From contig CAWFME010000008.1 in assembly GCA_963816955.1 (NCBI GenBank), forward strand, positions 68,288 through 132,287: a DNA stretch of 64,000 bases, read 5' to 3'. The notes beneath the pieces are model-generated. The model did no database searches and was not told the DNA's origin. It was given only the letters and a program-made list of their open reading frames with translations. Positions 27,450 through 38,142 of the stretch are shown piece by piece; the first letter of the stretch is position 1, and every line of letters begins with the position of its first letter. This DNA is from DATFQI01 sp963816955 (GTDB taxonomy: Bacteria; Actinomycetota; Thermoleophilia; Solirubrobacterales; Solirubrobacteraceae). The translations under genes and the position numbers were made by a program.

Positions 27450-28803
27450 CCCACCACTCCCTGAACGTCGAGGCGGGGACCTCGGGCAGCTCGCGCATCG
27501 TGCTCCAGCCCGGCACCGGCAGCTTCCCGAGCGGGCCGCGGCCGAGCCTGGAGAGCCGCTGCGCGCGCTCGTAGGCGCGGCGGCTGGAGAACGTCTTGGC
27601 GACGGCGCGCATCGCCAGCGTCTCGGGCGAGAAGCGCGACTTCTCCTCCCGCACGACCCGCGCGCGCAGGTGCACGAGCACCGCGGGGATGTCGATCTTG
27701 ACCGGGCACGCCTCGAAGCAGGCGCCGCACAGCGAGGACGCCCACGGCAGCGTCGGCGCCTGGTCCAGCCCGCGCAGCTGCGGCGTGAGGATCGCCCCGA
27801 TCGGGCCGGGGTAGACGGACTCGTAGGCCTGCCCGCCTGCGCGCTCGTAGACGGGGCAGACGTTCAGGCAGGCGGAGCAGCGGATGCAGTGCAGCGCTTG
27901 GCGGCCGACCTCGTCGGCCAGCACGTCGGTGCGGCCGTTGTCGAGCAGCACGAGGTGGAACTCCTGCGGCCCGTCGCCGGGCGTCACGCCCGTCCACAGC
28001 GACGTGTACGGGTTCATCCGCTCCGCCGTGGAGGAGCGCGGCAGCAGCTGCAGGAAGACCTCCAGGTCGCGCCACTCGGGCAGCACCTTCTCGATCCCCA
28101 TCACGCTGACCAGCGTGTCGGGGAGCGTCGTGCACATGCGCCCGTTGCCCTCGGACTCGACGACGCAGATCGTGCCGGTCTCGGCGATCCCGAAGTTCGC
28201 CCCCGAGACGGCGACGGGCACCGTGAGGAACTTCTCGCGCAGGTGCTTGCGCGCCGCCTCGGCGATCGCGGTCGCCTCCCAGCCGAGGTCCTCCCCGTCG
28301 GCGATCGTGCGCTCGAACAGCGCCTTGATCTCGGACCGGTTCCAGTGGATCGCGGGCACGAGGATGTGTGACTGCTTGTCGTTCGCGAGCTGGATGATCA
28401 GCTCCGCGAGGTCGGTCTCGATCGCCTCGATGCCGCGCGCGTGCAGGCCCTCGTTGAGGTCGATCTCGTCCGTTGCGAGCGACTTGACCTTGATCACCTC
28501 GCGCGCGCCCTTGGCCTGCGCGATCGAGGCCACGATCGCGGTCGCCTCCGCCCCGTCGCGCGCCCAGTGGACGGTGCCGCCGGCGCGGGAGACCGCCGCC
28601 TCCAGGCGCTCGAGCTGCTCGGGCAGCGTCGCCATCGCGCGCGCCTTGATCGCGGCCCCGGCGTCGCGCAGCGCCTCCCAGTCCGGCAGCTCGGAGATCG
28701 TGCGCAGCCGCTTGGCGCGGATCGTCTGCGTCGCCTTGCCGAGGTTGCGCCGCAGCTGGGAGTCCTGCAGCGACTCGTGAGCGGCGGCGGGAAAGCCCTT
28801 CAT
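27430..28803 (-). CDS. lutB: Iron-sulfur lactate utilisation protein B
   Basis: A 457-aa protein with an N-terminal LUD domain and a C-terminal ferredoxin-like part. It contains VPIHWNRSEI-like sequence (ILVPAIHWNRSEIKALFE), SGANFGIAETGTICVVESEGN, PRSSTAERMNPYTS, and two 4Fe-4S motifs CIRCSACLNVCPVYE and CGACFEACPVKID. It passes electrons during L-lactate oxidation to pyruvate. The ATG overlaps the lutA stop (ATGA). The order lutA-lutB-lutC is the standard one. Confidence 0.94.
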   Translation of the reverse strand: MKGFPAAAHESLQDSQLRRNLGKATQTIRAKRLRTISELPDWEALRDAGAAIKARAMATLPEQLERLEAAVSRAGGTVHWARDGAEATAIVASIAQAKGAREVIKVKSLATDEIDLNEGLHARGIEAIETDLAELIIQLANDKQSHILVPAIHWNRSEIKALFERTIADGEDLGWEATAIAEAARKHLREKFLTVPVAVSGANFGIAETGTICVVESEGNGRMCTTLPDTLVSVMGIEKVLPEWRDLEVFLQLLPRSSTAERMNPYTSLWTGVTPGDGPQEFHLVLLDNGRTDVLADEVGRQALHCIRCSACLNVCPVYERAGGQAYESVYPGPIGAILTPQLRGLDQAPTLPWASSLCGACFEACPVKIDIPAVLVHLRARVVREEKSRFSPETLAMRAVAKTFSSRRAYERAQRLSRLGRGPLGKLPVPGWSTMRELPEVPASTFREWWGERRSG

Positions 28804-29480
28804 CCGGTCGCCGCCAGGATCTCGGCCAGGTGCATCGCCCGCACGCCGGTGCGCTGGCGCCGCAGCGCGCCGCCGATGTGCATCAGGCAGGAGTTGTCGG
28901 CCGCAGTGCAGACCTCGGCGCGGGTGTCGAGGATCCGGCGCAGCTTGTCCGAGAGCATCGCCATCGAGGTGTCGGCGTTCTTCACCGCGAACGTGCCGCC
29001 GAAGCCGCAGCACTCCTGCGGCTCCTCCAGGTCGACCAGCTCGAGGCCCTGCACGGCCTCCAGCAGCCGCTTCGGCCGGTCGCCGATCCGCAGCACCCGC
29101 AGCGAGTGGCAGGTCGGGTGCAGCGTGACCCGGTGCGGGAACGTCGCGCCGACGTCGACCACGCCGAGCTTGTCGACCAGCAGCTCGGTGAGCTCGAACA
29201 CGCGGTCGGCCACCGCCGGGCAGTGGTCGCGGACCATCCCCACGCACGACGCCGACGGCGAGACGATCGCGTCGTAGGGGTCGAAGACGCGCTCGAAGCG
29301 CCGCGCCAGCGCGAGGCCGTCGTCGGCGTAGCCCGTGTTGAAGTGCATCTGGCCGCAGCAGGTCTGCTCCTCGGGGAACGCCACCTCGTGCCCGAGCCGC
29401 TCCAGCACGGTCACGACCGCGCGGCCCGTGTCCGGGAACAGCGTGTCGTTGAAGCAGGTGATGAAGAGCGCGACCCGCAC
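28800..29480 (-). CDS. lutA: Lactate utilisation protein A (CCG-domain oxidoreductase subunit)
   Basis: A 226-aa protein with two cysteine-rich CCG domains: EEQTCCGQMHFNTGY with CVGMVRDHCP, and HPTCHSLRVLRIGDRP with EPQECCGFGGTFAVKN. The start VRVALFITCFNDTLFPDTG is the usual LutA/YkgE opening, so the GTG at 29480 is accepted. It works with LutB and LutC in L-lactate oxidation. First gene of lutABC; the SHOCT-domain gene lies 29 bp upstream on the same strand and may lead the transcript. Confidence 0.94.
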   Translation of the reverse strand: MRVALFITCFNDTLFPDTGRAVVTVLERLGHEVAFPEEQTCCGQMHFNTGYADDGLALARRFERVFDPYDAIVSPSASCVGMVRDHCPAVADRVFELTELLVDKLGVVDVGATFPHRVTLHPTCHSLRVLRIGDRPKRLLEAVQGLELVDLEEPQECCGFGGTFAVKNADTSMAMLSDKLRRILDTRAEVCTAADNSCLMHIGGALRRQRTGVRAMHLAEILAATG

Positions 29481-29509
29481 CGCGCCGCCGAGCCTACGCC
29501 GCGCGCCGC

Positions 29510-30646
29510 TCAGATGCGTCGCAGCAGCTCGGCCTTCTTGGTCGTGAACTCCTCCTCGGTGAGCACGCCCGCGTCGCGCAGGTCGCCGAGCTTCTGCAGG
29601 AGATCGACCGCATCGGGCCTCGCCGGCGCGCGCGGGGGCACGGGCTGATCGGCCGCGGGCACGGCGGCGGTGACCAGCTCCAGCACCGCGGCCAGGTGCC
29701 CCGGCTCGAGCTCCTCGACGCCGGCCACGGCCTCGGGCGCGACCTCGCCCGGTGCGAGCGCGCGGGCCTCCTCCTCGTCGGCGATCAGCACCCGCGATGC
29801 GGTCACCGCGATCACGCTCGCGGTGCCCGCGGCCAGCGCCAGCAGCGGCTCGCCCGCAGCGGCCGTGTCGGCGAGCCGGCGCAGGGCCGCGCGGGCGGGC
29901 TCGAGCCGGTCGGTCGGCAGGTCGCGCAGCATCGCTCCGGCGACCTCGGGCGGCCACTCCGCCAGCCACGCGTAGGGCTGCGCGGGTGGACTGGCCAGGT
30001 GCGAGCGCGCCTGCGCGAGCCGGTCGCGGGCATGGGTCAGCTCGGGCGGCTCCACGAGCGCCTGGTGGCCGAGGCGGTCGGCGAGCTCCCCCACGCAGGT
30101 GTCCAGCCGGGCGCGGTCGGCGTGGCGCTCGCCGGCGTCGCGATCGGCGGCGGCGAGCGCGCCCGCGAGCGCGAGGCAGGCCGCCGCGTGCGCCTCGGCC
30201 GCGGCGGCGTAGCGGCGCAGCCGCGAGCGCGCCCGGCCCTGCGCCAGCGGCACCGAGGCCTCGATCCGCTTGACCGCCGTGGCGGCCGCCGCCGCGGGCG
30301 CGTCGCCGGGCGCGATCACCACTCGGCCGATCCAGCCGTCGCCGTGCACGCGCAGCTCGCCCTCGGCGATCTCCGCGCGCACGCCGGGCACGAGCCGGTG
30401 GCGCATGCGGTCGACCTCGACCCACGTCTCGGCGAGCCGCAGCGCGCGCATCGGGCGCTCGACGGGCTGCTCGAGCGTGGCCGCCGCGGTCTGCGCCGCC
30501 GCCTTCACCTCGCGGCTGCGCGTCATCCGCTCCTTCTCACGCCGCCCTGACGCGAGCGCGAGCGCACGGCGGTGCTCGGTGAGCGCCGCGTCGAGCGCGT
30601 GCACGGCGGCCCGCACCCCGACCCCCACGCGTTCGGGTTGGCTCAT
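29510..30646 (-). CDS. SHOCT-domain protein, 378 aa
   Basis: The last 31 residues (DLLQKLGDLRDAGVLTEEEFTTKKAELL) are a clear SHOCT domain, a short C-terminal helix pair found in many bacterial proteins with oligomerisation-like roles. The rest is Ala/Arg-rich and helical, with likely coiled coils (about residues 125-230), a strand-rich patch around VIAPGDAPAAA and TASVIAVTASRVLIADEEEA (about 285-310) that resembles a bPH-like surface. No catalytic motif. It lies between the divergent lldP promoter region and lutABC, and may be cotranscribed with lut. Confidence 0.75.
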   Translation of the reverse strand: MSQPERVGVGVRAAVHALDAALTEHRRALALASGRREKERMTRSREVKAAAQTAAATLEQPVERPMRALRLAETWVEVDRMRHRLVPGVRAEIAEGELRVHGDGWIGRVVIAPGDAPAAAAATAVKRIEASVPLAQGRARSRLRRYAAAAEAHAAACLALAGALAAADRDAGERHADRARLDTCVGELADRLGHQALVEPPELTHARDRLAQARSHLASPPAQPYAWLAEWPPEVAGAMLRDLPTDRLEPARAALRRLADTAAAGEPLLALAAGTASVIAVTASRVLIADEEEARALAPGEVAPEAVAGVEELEPGHLAAVLELVTAAVPAADQPVPPRAPARPDAVDLLQKLGDLRDAGVLTEEEFTTKKAELLRRI

Positions 30647-30757
30647 CGGCGGGCAACCCTACCCGCAGTACCGGGGAGCACGTCCGCCACGAGAGGGTAT
30701 GGTGCCGCCCGGGGTGTGGGGTAGTTCACCGTGCAAGGGACTCCAAGGGGGGAGACT

Positions 30758-32425
30758 GTGTACAAGCAGGTACTGGATCCGGTCGGCGACTCGCTGTTCC
30801 TGAGCTCGCTCTTCGCGCTGATCCCGATCGTCACGCTGTTCGTGCTGCTCGGCGGACTGCGGTTGGCGGCGCACATCGCCGCGCTGATCGCGCTCGCGCT
30901 CGCGATCCTCGTCGCGATCATCGTCTACAGCATGCCCGTCGACCAGGCGCTGCTGTCCGCTTCAGAGGGCGCGGCGTTCGGCCTGTTCCCGATCCTGTGG
31001 ATCGTCTGGACGGCGATCTGGATCTACAACATGACGGAGGCGACGGGGCACTTCGCGGTGCTCAGGCGGGCGTTCAGCGGGATCTCGAACGACCAGCGGA
31101 TCCAGGCCGTGATCATCGCCTTCTGCTTCGGCGCGCTGCTCGAGGCGCTGGCCGGCTTCGGCACCCCGGTGGCGATCACCGCCGTGATGCTGATCGCCGT
31201 CGGCTTCGAGCCGATGAAGGCCGCCGCGGTCGCGCTCGTCGCCAACACCGCTCCTGTCGCCTTCGGTGCGATCGCGATCCCGATCGTGACGCTGTCCGGC
31301 CTGACGGAGATCCCGAAGGAGGACCTCGGCGCGATGGTCGGCCGCCAGACGCCGTTCCTGGCGCTGATCGTGCCGCTGATCCTGGTCGGCATGGTCGACG
31401 GGATGCGCGGCGTGCGCGCCGTCTGGCCCGCGGCGCTGATCGGCGGGCTCGTGTTCGCGCTCGGCCAGTTCATCTGCTCGAACTACATCTCGGTCGAGCT
31501 GACCGACATCGTCGCCTCGCTCGCCTCGGCCGGCGCTCTGATCGCCTTCCTGCGCGTCTGGCAGCCGTCGGATCCGCTGCTCGGCGAGCCCAGCGGCGGG
31601 CCGCGACCGGCGATCGCCGGGGCGGCCACCGCGGACGCCCGCCACGAGGAGGAGGTCCGGCGGCGCGACGACGACCACAAGGACTCCAAGAAGGACATCT
31701 GGGAGGCCTTCGCGCCGTACATCATCATCATCGCCGTCTTCTCGATCGCCCAGATCGGGTTCATCAAGACGGCGCTGGCCGACCTGACGCAGTCGTTCGA
31801 CTGGCCCGGGCTCGACATCCAGACCACCAGCGGCGAGACGCCGACGAGCCAGACGTACAACTTCAACTGGGCCAACGCCGCGGGCACGCTGCTGCTCGTG
31901 TCCGGCCTGCTGACGATGCTCGTGCTGAAGGTCTCTCCCGGGCGCGCGGTCGGCGTGTTCGGCAAGACCCTGAACCAGCTCAAGCTCGCCACGATCACGG
32001 TCATGGCCGTGCTCGCGCTGGCCTACGTGATGAACCAGTCCGCGCAGACGCTGACGATCGGCAGCTGGATCGCCGGCGCCGGCGGCGTGCTCGCGTTCTT
32101 CTCGTCGATCATCGGCTGGCTCGGCGTCGCCGTCACGGGCTCGGACACCTCGTCGAACTCGCTGTTCGGCGTGCTGCAGCAGGAGGCGGCCATGAAGGCC
32201 GGCATCGACCCGCTGCTGCTCACCGCGGGCAACAGCTCCGGCGGGGTGCTCGGCAAGATGGTCTCGCCGCAGAACCTCGCGATCGGCGCGGCCGCCGTCG
32301 GGCTGGCCGGAAGGGAGGGCGACCTGTTCCGCAAGGTCCTCGGCTGGTCGCTGATAATGCTGCTGTTCATGTGCATCCTCGTGTACCTGCAGTCGACCTC
32401 GGTGCTCGGGTGGATGGTTCCGTAG
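30758..32425 (+). CDS. lldP: L-lactate/glycolate permease (LctP family)
   Basis: A 555-aa polytopic membrane transporter. It aligns from its first residues with LldP/GlcA proteins: YKQVLDPVGDSLFLSSLFAL, SMPVDQALLSASEGAAFGLF, IIAFCFGALLEALAGFGTPV, NTAPVAFGAIAIPI, and the C-terminal TGSDTSSNSLFGVLQQEAA with NSSGGVLGKMVSPQN. I chose the GTG at 30758, which has GGGGGGAG just before it and matches family starts; a GTG at 30731 is an alternative. A hydrophilic insert (about residues 275-310) is charged. As first gene before glcDEF it probably imports glycolate as well as, or instead of, lactate, like GlcA. Confidence 0.92.
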   Translation: MYKQVLDPVGDSLFLSSLFALIPIVTLFVLLGGLRLAAHIAALIALALAILVAIIVYSMPVDQALLSASEGAAFGLFPILWIVWTAIWIYNMTEATGHFAVLRRAFSGISNDQRIQAVIIAFCFGALLEALAGFGTPVAITAVMLIAVGFEPMKAAAVALVANTAPVAFGAIAIPIVTLSGLTEIPKEDLGAMVGRQTPFLALIVPLILVGMVDGMRGVRAVWPAALIGGLVFALGQFICSNYISVELTDIVASLASAGALIAFLRVWQPSDPLLGEPSGGPRPAIAGAATADARHEEEVRRRDDDHKDSKKDIWEAFAPYIIIIAVFSIAQIGFIKTALADLTQSFDWPGLDIQTTSGETPTSQTYNFNWANAAGTLLLVSGLLTMLVLKVSPGRAVGVFGKTLNQLKLATITVMAVLALAYVMNQSAQTLTIGSWIAGAGGVLAFFSSIIGWLGVAVTGSDTSSNSLFGVLQQEAAMKAGIDPLLLTAGNSSGGVLGKMVSPQNLAIGAAAVGLAGREGDLFRKVLGWSLIMLLFMCILVYLQSTSVLGWMVP

Positions 32426-33951
32426 TCGAAGGCGCCGCCCCGGAAGGGCCGGCGGAGGTGGAGGGGGCGCCGGGCGGCGCCTCCTCGGGGGACCTCACGG
32501 CGCTGGTGGCCGAGCTGCGCCGGATCGTCGGCGAGGACTGGGTCTACACCGCCGAGCACCAGCTGCGGACCTACGAGTCCGACGGCCTGCTCCAGTACCA
32601 CGTGATCCCGGCGGCCGCCGTGCTGCCGGGCACCGCGGAGGAGGTGCAGGCCGTCGTGAAGGCGTGCGCCGACGCGGGCGTGCCGTGGGTCGCCCGCGGC
32701 GCCGGCTCGGGCCTGTCGGGCGGCGCGCTGCCGATCGCCGACGGTGTGCTGATCGTCGTCTCGCGGATGAAGCGCATTCTCGAGATCGACCTCGCCAACC
32801 AGCGCATCTGCGTCGAGCCGGGCGTCACGAACACGAACGTCTCCGTGGCGGTCGGGCCCGGCTTCTTCTACCCGCCCGACCCGTCGAGCCAGATCGTCTG
32901 CTCTATCGGCGGCAACGTCGCGGAGAACTCGGGCGGCGCGCACTGCTTCAAGTACGGCTTCACGACGAACTACGTCACGGGGCTGGAGGTCGTGCTGGCC
33001 GACGGCGAGATGGTCCAGATCGGCGGCATGGAGCTCGACCACCCCGGCTACGACCTGCTCGGCGCCTTCGTCGGCTCCGAGGGCACGCTCGGCGTCGCGA
33101 CCAAGGTCTGGCTGCGCGTGGTCCCCTCCCCCGAGACGGTCAAGACGCTCGTCGCGTTCTTCGACACCACGCGCCACGCCGGCGAGGCCGTCTCGCAGAT
33201 CGTGCAGGCGGGCGTCGTCCCGGGCGCGATCGAGATGATGGACGAGAAGGCGATCGAGGCGTCCGAGCAGATGGCCCATGCCGGCTGGGTGGGTGGGGAC
33301 GGTGTCCCGCGTGGCGCGGCGCTGCTGGTCGAGCTCGACGGCGCCGAGCGCGAGTGCGAGGCGCGCTTCGAGGAGGTGGTCGGCCTCTGTGAGCGGTGTG
33401 GTTCGGATGACGTACGCATCGCCGGGGATGAGGTCGAGCGGGCTCTCTTCTGGAAGATGCGGAAAGCCGCCTTCCCCGCGATGGGCCGGCTGTCGCCGAA
33501 CTACTTCGTCCAGGACGGCGTGATCCCGCGCACCAAGCTGCCCGAGGTGCTCGAGCGCATCGAGGCGCTCGGCCAGGAGTACGGGATGATCGTCGCCAAC
33601 GTCTTCCATGCGGGCGACGGCAACCTGCACCCGCTCGTCTGTTACGACGGCCGCAACGAGGGCGAGGCCGAGCGGGCGGAGGAGCTGTCGGGCAAGATCC
33701 TCGACGCGTGCCTGGACGCCGGCGGCTCGATCACCGGCGAGCACGGCGTCGGCGTGGACAAGAAGAAGCACATGCCGAAGATGTTCGGCGAGCCCGACCT
33801 CGACGCGTTCCAGCGGCTGCGCTGCGCGTTCGATCCCGCCGGCCTGGCGAACCCCGGCAAGGTGATGCCGACGCCGCGGCTGTGCGGCGAGGTCCCCGGC
33901 CCCTACCGGCAGCACCCGCTCGAGGCCGCCGGCATCGCGGAGCGCTTCTAG
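32410..33951 (+). CDS. glcD: Glycolate oxidase FAD-binding subunit GlcD
   Basis: A 513-aa FAD-linked oxidase that oxidises glycolate to glyoxylate. FAD-binding stretch WVARGAGSGLSGGALPIADG, then YPPDPSSQIVCSIGGNVAEN and GGAHCFKYGFT; the C-terminal part has NYFVQDGVIPR, ANVFHAGDGNLHPL and SITGEHGVGVDKK. Strong co-linearity with E. coli GlcD (about 500 aa). The GTG at 32410 overlaps the end of the permease gene by 16 nt; a later GTG at 32466 is possible because the first 20-30 residues are low complexity. Coupled to glcE. Confidence 0.95.
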   Translation: MDGSVVEGAAPEGPAEVEGAPGGASSGDLTALVAELRRIVGEDWVYTAEHQLRTYESDGLLQYHVIPAAAVLPGTAEEVQAVVKACADAGVPWVARGAGSGLSGGALPIADGVLIVVSRMKRILEIDLANQRICVEPGVTNTNVSVAVGPGFFYPPDPSSQIVCSIGGNVAENSGGAHCFKYGFTTNYVTGLEVVLADGEMVQIGGMELDHPGYDLLGAFVGSEGTLGVATKVWLRVVPSPETVKTLVAFFDTTRHAGEAVSQIVQAGVVPGAIEMMDEKAIEASEQMAHAGWVGGDGVPRGAALLVELDGAERECEARFEEVVGLCERCGSDDVRIAGDEVERALFWKMRKAAFPAMGRLSPNYFVQDGVIPRTKLPEVLERIEALGQEYGMIVANVFHAGDGNLHPLVCYDGRNEGEAERAEELSGKILDACLDAGGSITGEHGVGVDKKKHMPKMFGEPDLDAFQRLRCAFDPAGLANPGKVMPTPRLCGEVPGPYRQHPLEAAGIAERF

Positions 33952-35075
33952 TGGACGGCCCACTAACGGACCTGGAGCCGCTGGCAGCGCGGATACGCGA
34001 GCACGGGACGGCCGGACGGGCCGTGCGGCCCGTCGGCGGCGGCACCAAGCTGGGATGGGGCGGGTCCGATGCCGCCGGCGCGGTCGACCTCGAGACGAGC
34101 GCGCTCGACGCGATCGCCGAGCACAACGTGGGCGACTTCACCGCGGTGCTGGGGGCGGGCGTGCGGCTCGCCGACGCCCAGGCGGCGTTCGCCGCCGAGA
34201 ACCAGATGCTGGCGCTCGATCCGCCGCTGGGCGCCGGCGACGGCGCGACGGTCGGCGGCATGATCGCCACCGCCGACTCCGGCCCGCTGCGCCACCGCTA
34301 CGGCGGCGTGCGCGACCTGGTGGTGGGCATGACCGTGATCCTGAGCGACGGCACCGTCGCCAAGTCGGGCGGCAAGGTGATCAAGAACGTCGCGGGCTAC
34401 GACCTGGCGAAGCTGTTCGCGGGCTCCTACGGGACGCTCGGGCTGATCGCCTCCGTCTCCGTCCGGCTGCACCCGCTGCCCGGCGCCAACGCCACCGCCA
34501 TCGCGAGCTCCGACGACCCGGCGGCGCTGGCCGCGGCAGCCGCCGAGCTCGCCTCCCACCCGCTCGAGGCCGACTGCCTCGACGTCAGCTGGGACGGCGA
34601 CCGCGGCCATGTGCTCGTGCGCTTCGGCGCCGCGGCGGCCGAGCACCAGGCGGAGTCCGTGGTCGTGCGGATGCGCGGGCTCGGCCTCGGCGACGCGCGG
34701 GCGGAGGCCGACGACGACGAGCTCTGGAACCGCCAGCGCGCGCAGCAGCGCTCCGCCGACGGGATCGTGCTGAAGGTCTCGGGCCGCCCGACCGACCTGC
34801 CCGCGGTGATCGCCGCCGCCCGCGCCCAGCGCGGGACACTGGTCTCGCGCGCGGCGCACGGGCTCTCGTGGCTCGCGCTGCCGGCCGACGCCGACGTCGC
34901 GGCCGTGCGCGAGGCGCTGCACCCGCGCCCGGTGACCGCGCTCGACGGCGCCGAGAAGGTCGCCGATGCATGGCCCGCGCCGCCCGAGGGGACGCTTGCC
35001 GTGATGGCCCGCCTGAAGGAGCGCTTCGACCCCGCGCGGATCTTCCGCCCGGGCGCGTACGTGGGAGGGATCTAA
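33951..35075 (+). CDS. glcE: Glycolate oxidase FAD-binding subunit GlcE
   Basis: A 374-aa FAD-binding subunit of glycolate oxidase: VRPVGGGTKLGWG, ALDPPLGAGDGATVGGMIATADSG, RHRYGGVRDLVVGMTVIL, KNVAGYDLAKLFAGSYGTLG and the C-terminal LKERFDPARIFRPGAY. Its GTG shares one base with the glcD stop (TAGTG), so it is translated by coupling. A perfect hairpin (35063-35087) spans its stop codon, before glcF. Confidence 0.93.
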   Translation: MDGPLTDLEPLAARIREHGTAGRAVRPVGGGTKLGWGGSDAAGAVDLETSALDAIAEHNVGDFTAVLGAGVRLADAQAAFAAENQMLALDPPLGAGDGATVGGMIATADSGPLRHRYGGVRDLVVGMTVILSDGTVAKSGGKVIKNVAGYDLAKLFAGSYGTLGLIASVSVRLHPLPGANATAIASSDDPAALAAAAAELASHPLEADCLDVSWDGDRGHVLVRFGAAAAEHQAESVVVRMRGLGLGDARAEADDDELWNRQRAQQRSADGIVLKVSGRPTDLPAVIAAARAQRGTLVSRAAHGLSWLALPADADVAAVREALHPRPVTALDGAEKVADAWPAPPEGTLAVMARLKERFDPARIFRPGAYVGGI

Positions 35076-35087
35076 GTGATCCCTCCC
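35063..35087 (+). promoter_or_regulatory. Perfect hairpin across the glcE stop codon
   Basis: GGGAGGGATC (35063-35072) pairs perfectly with GATCCCTCCC (35078-35087) around loop TAAGT, which holds the UAA stop of glcE. No U-tract follows. It lies 60 nt before the glcF start, the only real gap in the operon, so it may act as an mRNA stability or partial attenuation element. Confidence 0.5.
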
Positions 35088-35146
35088 GCACGCCCCCACG
35101 TCCTCGCGACGGTCGAGAACGCGCGGACTCACGGGAGGAACCACTA

Positions 35147-36411
35147 GTGGCCATCGCCTGGGACGAGCACAAGCCGCCAGAGCTCGACCTGATCAAGGAC
35201 TGCGTGCACTGCGGCTTCTGCCTGCCGACGTGCCCGAGCTATCAGGTGCTCGAGAACGAGAACGACTCGCCGCGCGGGCGGATCGTGCTGATGCGCATCG
35301 GCCACGAGGACGGCTCCGAGGTCTCCCCGCAGATGACGGAGCACTTCGACAACTGCCTCGGCTGCATGGCGTGCGTGACCGCCTGCCCGTCCGGCGTGCA
35401 GTACGACCGGCTGATCGAGCGGACGCGCCCGCAGATCGAGCGCCACGGCGCGCGCACCCGCACCCAGCGCGCGTACCGGCGGATGATCTTCGAGCTGTTC
35501 ACGCACCCGGGGCGGATGCGGGCGCTCGCGCCGCTGATGGCGCTGCAGGGCCGGCTCGGAGTCAACGAGCGGCTCAGCGACCGGATCAAGCAGCCGCACC
35601 TGCGCGCGCTGCTGCGGCTGGCGCCGCCGGTGAAGCTGCGCACCGCGATGCGGCAGCTGCCCGAGGAGCTGCCGGCGAAGGGCACCCGCAAGGGCACCGT
35701 CGGCTTCATGCAGGGCTGCGTCCAGCGCGCCTTCTTCGGCGACGTCAACGCCGCCACGGTGCGCGTGCTCGCCGCCGAGGGCTGGGAGGTCCACTCCCCG
35801 CGCCAGCCGCGCTGCTGCGGCGCGCTGATGATGCACGCGGGCGTCGAGGAGGACGCCAAGGACCTCGCGCGCGCGACGATCGCCGCCTACGAGGGGTTCG
35901 ACTTCGTGGCCGTCAACGTGTCGGGCTGCGGCTCCTCGATGAAGGAGTACGACCACCTGCTCTCCGACGACCCTCAGTGGGCCGACCGCGCGAAGGCGTT
36001 CGTGGCCAAGACGCGCGACGTGCACGAGCTGCTGGGCGAGCACGAGCCGCAGGCCGAGCGGCACCCGCTCCCCATGACGGTCGCGTACCACGATGCCTGC
36101 CACCTCGCGCACGCCCAAGGGGTGCGCTCGCAGCCGCGTGAGCTGCTGCGCGGGATCCCCGGCCTGCAGCTCGTCGAGCCGGCCGAGTGGGAGATCTGCT
36201 GCGGCTCCGCCGGCATCTACAACCTGGTCAAGCCCGAGCCCGCCGCCGAGCTCGGCAAGCGCAAGGCCGCGAACCTGGCCGCCACCGGCGCCGAGGCGAT
36301 CGCCGCCGCCAACCCGGGCTGCTCGATCCAGATCTCCGCGCATCTGGAGCAGCCCGTCCCGATCTACCACCCGATGACCCTCTTGGACCTTTCGATCAGA
36401 GGAGCCCGACC

Positions 36412-36415
<4 letters not shown>
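35147..36415 (+). CDS. glcF: Glycolate oxidase iron-sulfur subunit GlcF
   Basis: A 422-aa electron-transfer subunit. N-terminal 4Fe-4S motifs CVHCGFCLPTCPSYQ and CLGCMACVTACPSGVQY are followed by two CCG domains: QPRCCGALMMHAG with NVSGCGSSMKEY, and YHDACHLAHAQGVR with WEICCGSAGIYN. GTG at 35147 is fixed by a strong ribosome site GGGAGGA 7 nt upstream. The stop overlaps the malate synthase start as GTGA. With GlcD and GlcE it forms the membrane-linked glycolate oxidase. Confidence 0.95.
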
Positions 36416-37959
<1,544 letters not shown>

Positions 37960-37992
37960 GCCCGAACGGCGCGAGGGAGCCTCACGCAACGT

Positions 37993-38035
37993 GAGCGGTG
38001 GATTGATGTGCCTGAGAGGGAGTTAGCCACCGCTC
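37993..38035. repeat. Second copy of the palindromic repeat core
   Basis: The 29 nt 37993-38021 are identical to 869-897. The stem here is 9 bp (GAGCGGTGG with CCACCGCTC at 38027-38035); the inner part of the right arm has diverged (GTTAG instead of TCAAT) so the long stem of the first copy is lost. It again lies between convergent genes. The remaining bases of 37960-38142 contain a small CTCAC/GTGAG hairpin and no gene. Confidence 0.75.
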
Positions 38036-38142
38036 GCTGTACCCCGGCCACTCCCCCACCCCTCACCAGCCAAGCCGTTACCCACGCCCCACTAACGCGA
38101 CCACGGCCCTCGGCGCCTGCCCAAGACCAGGCCGGCGCTCCG

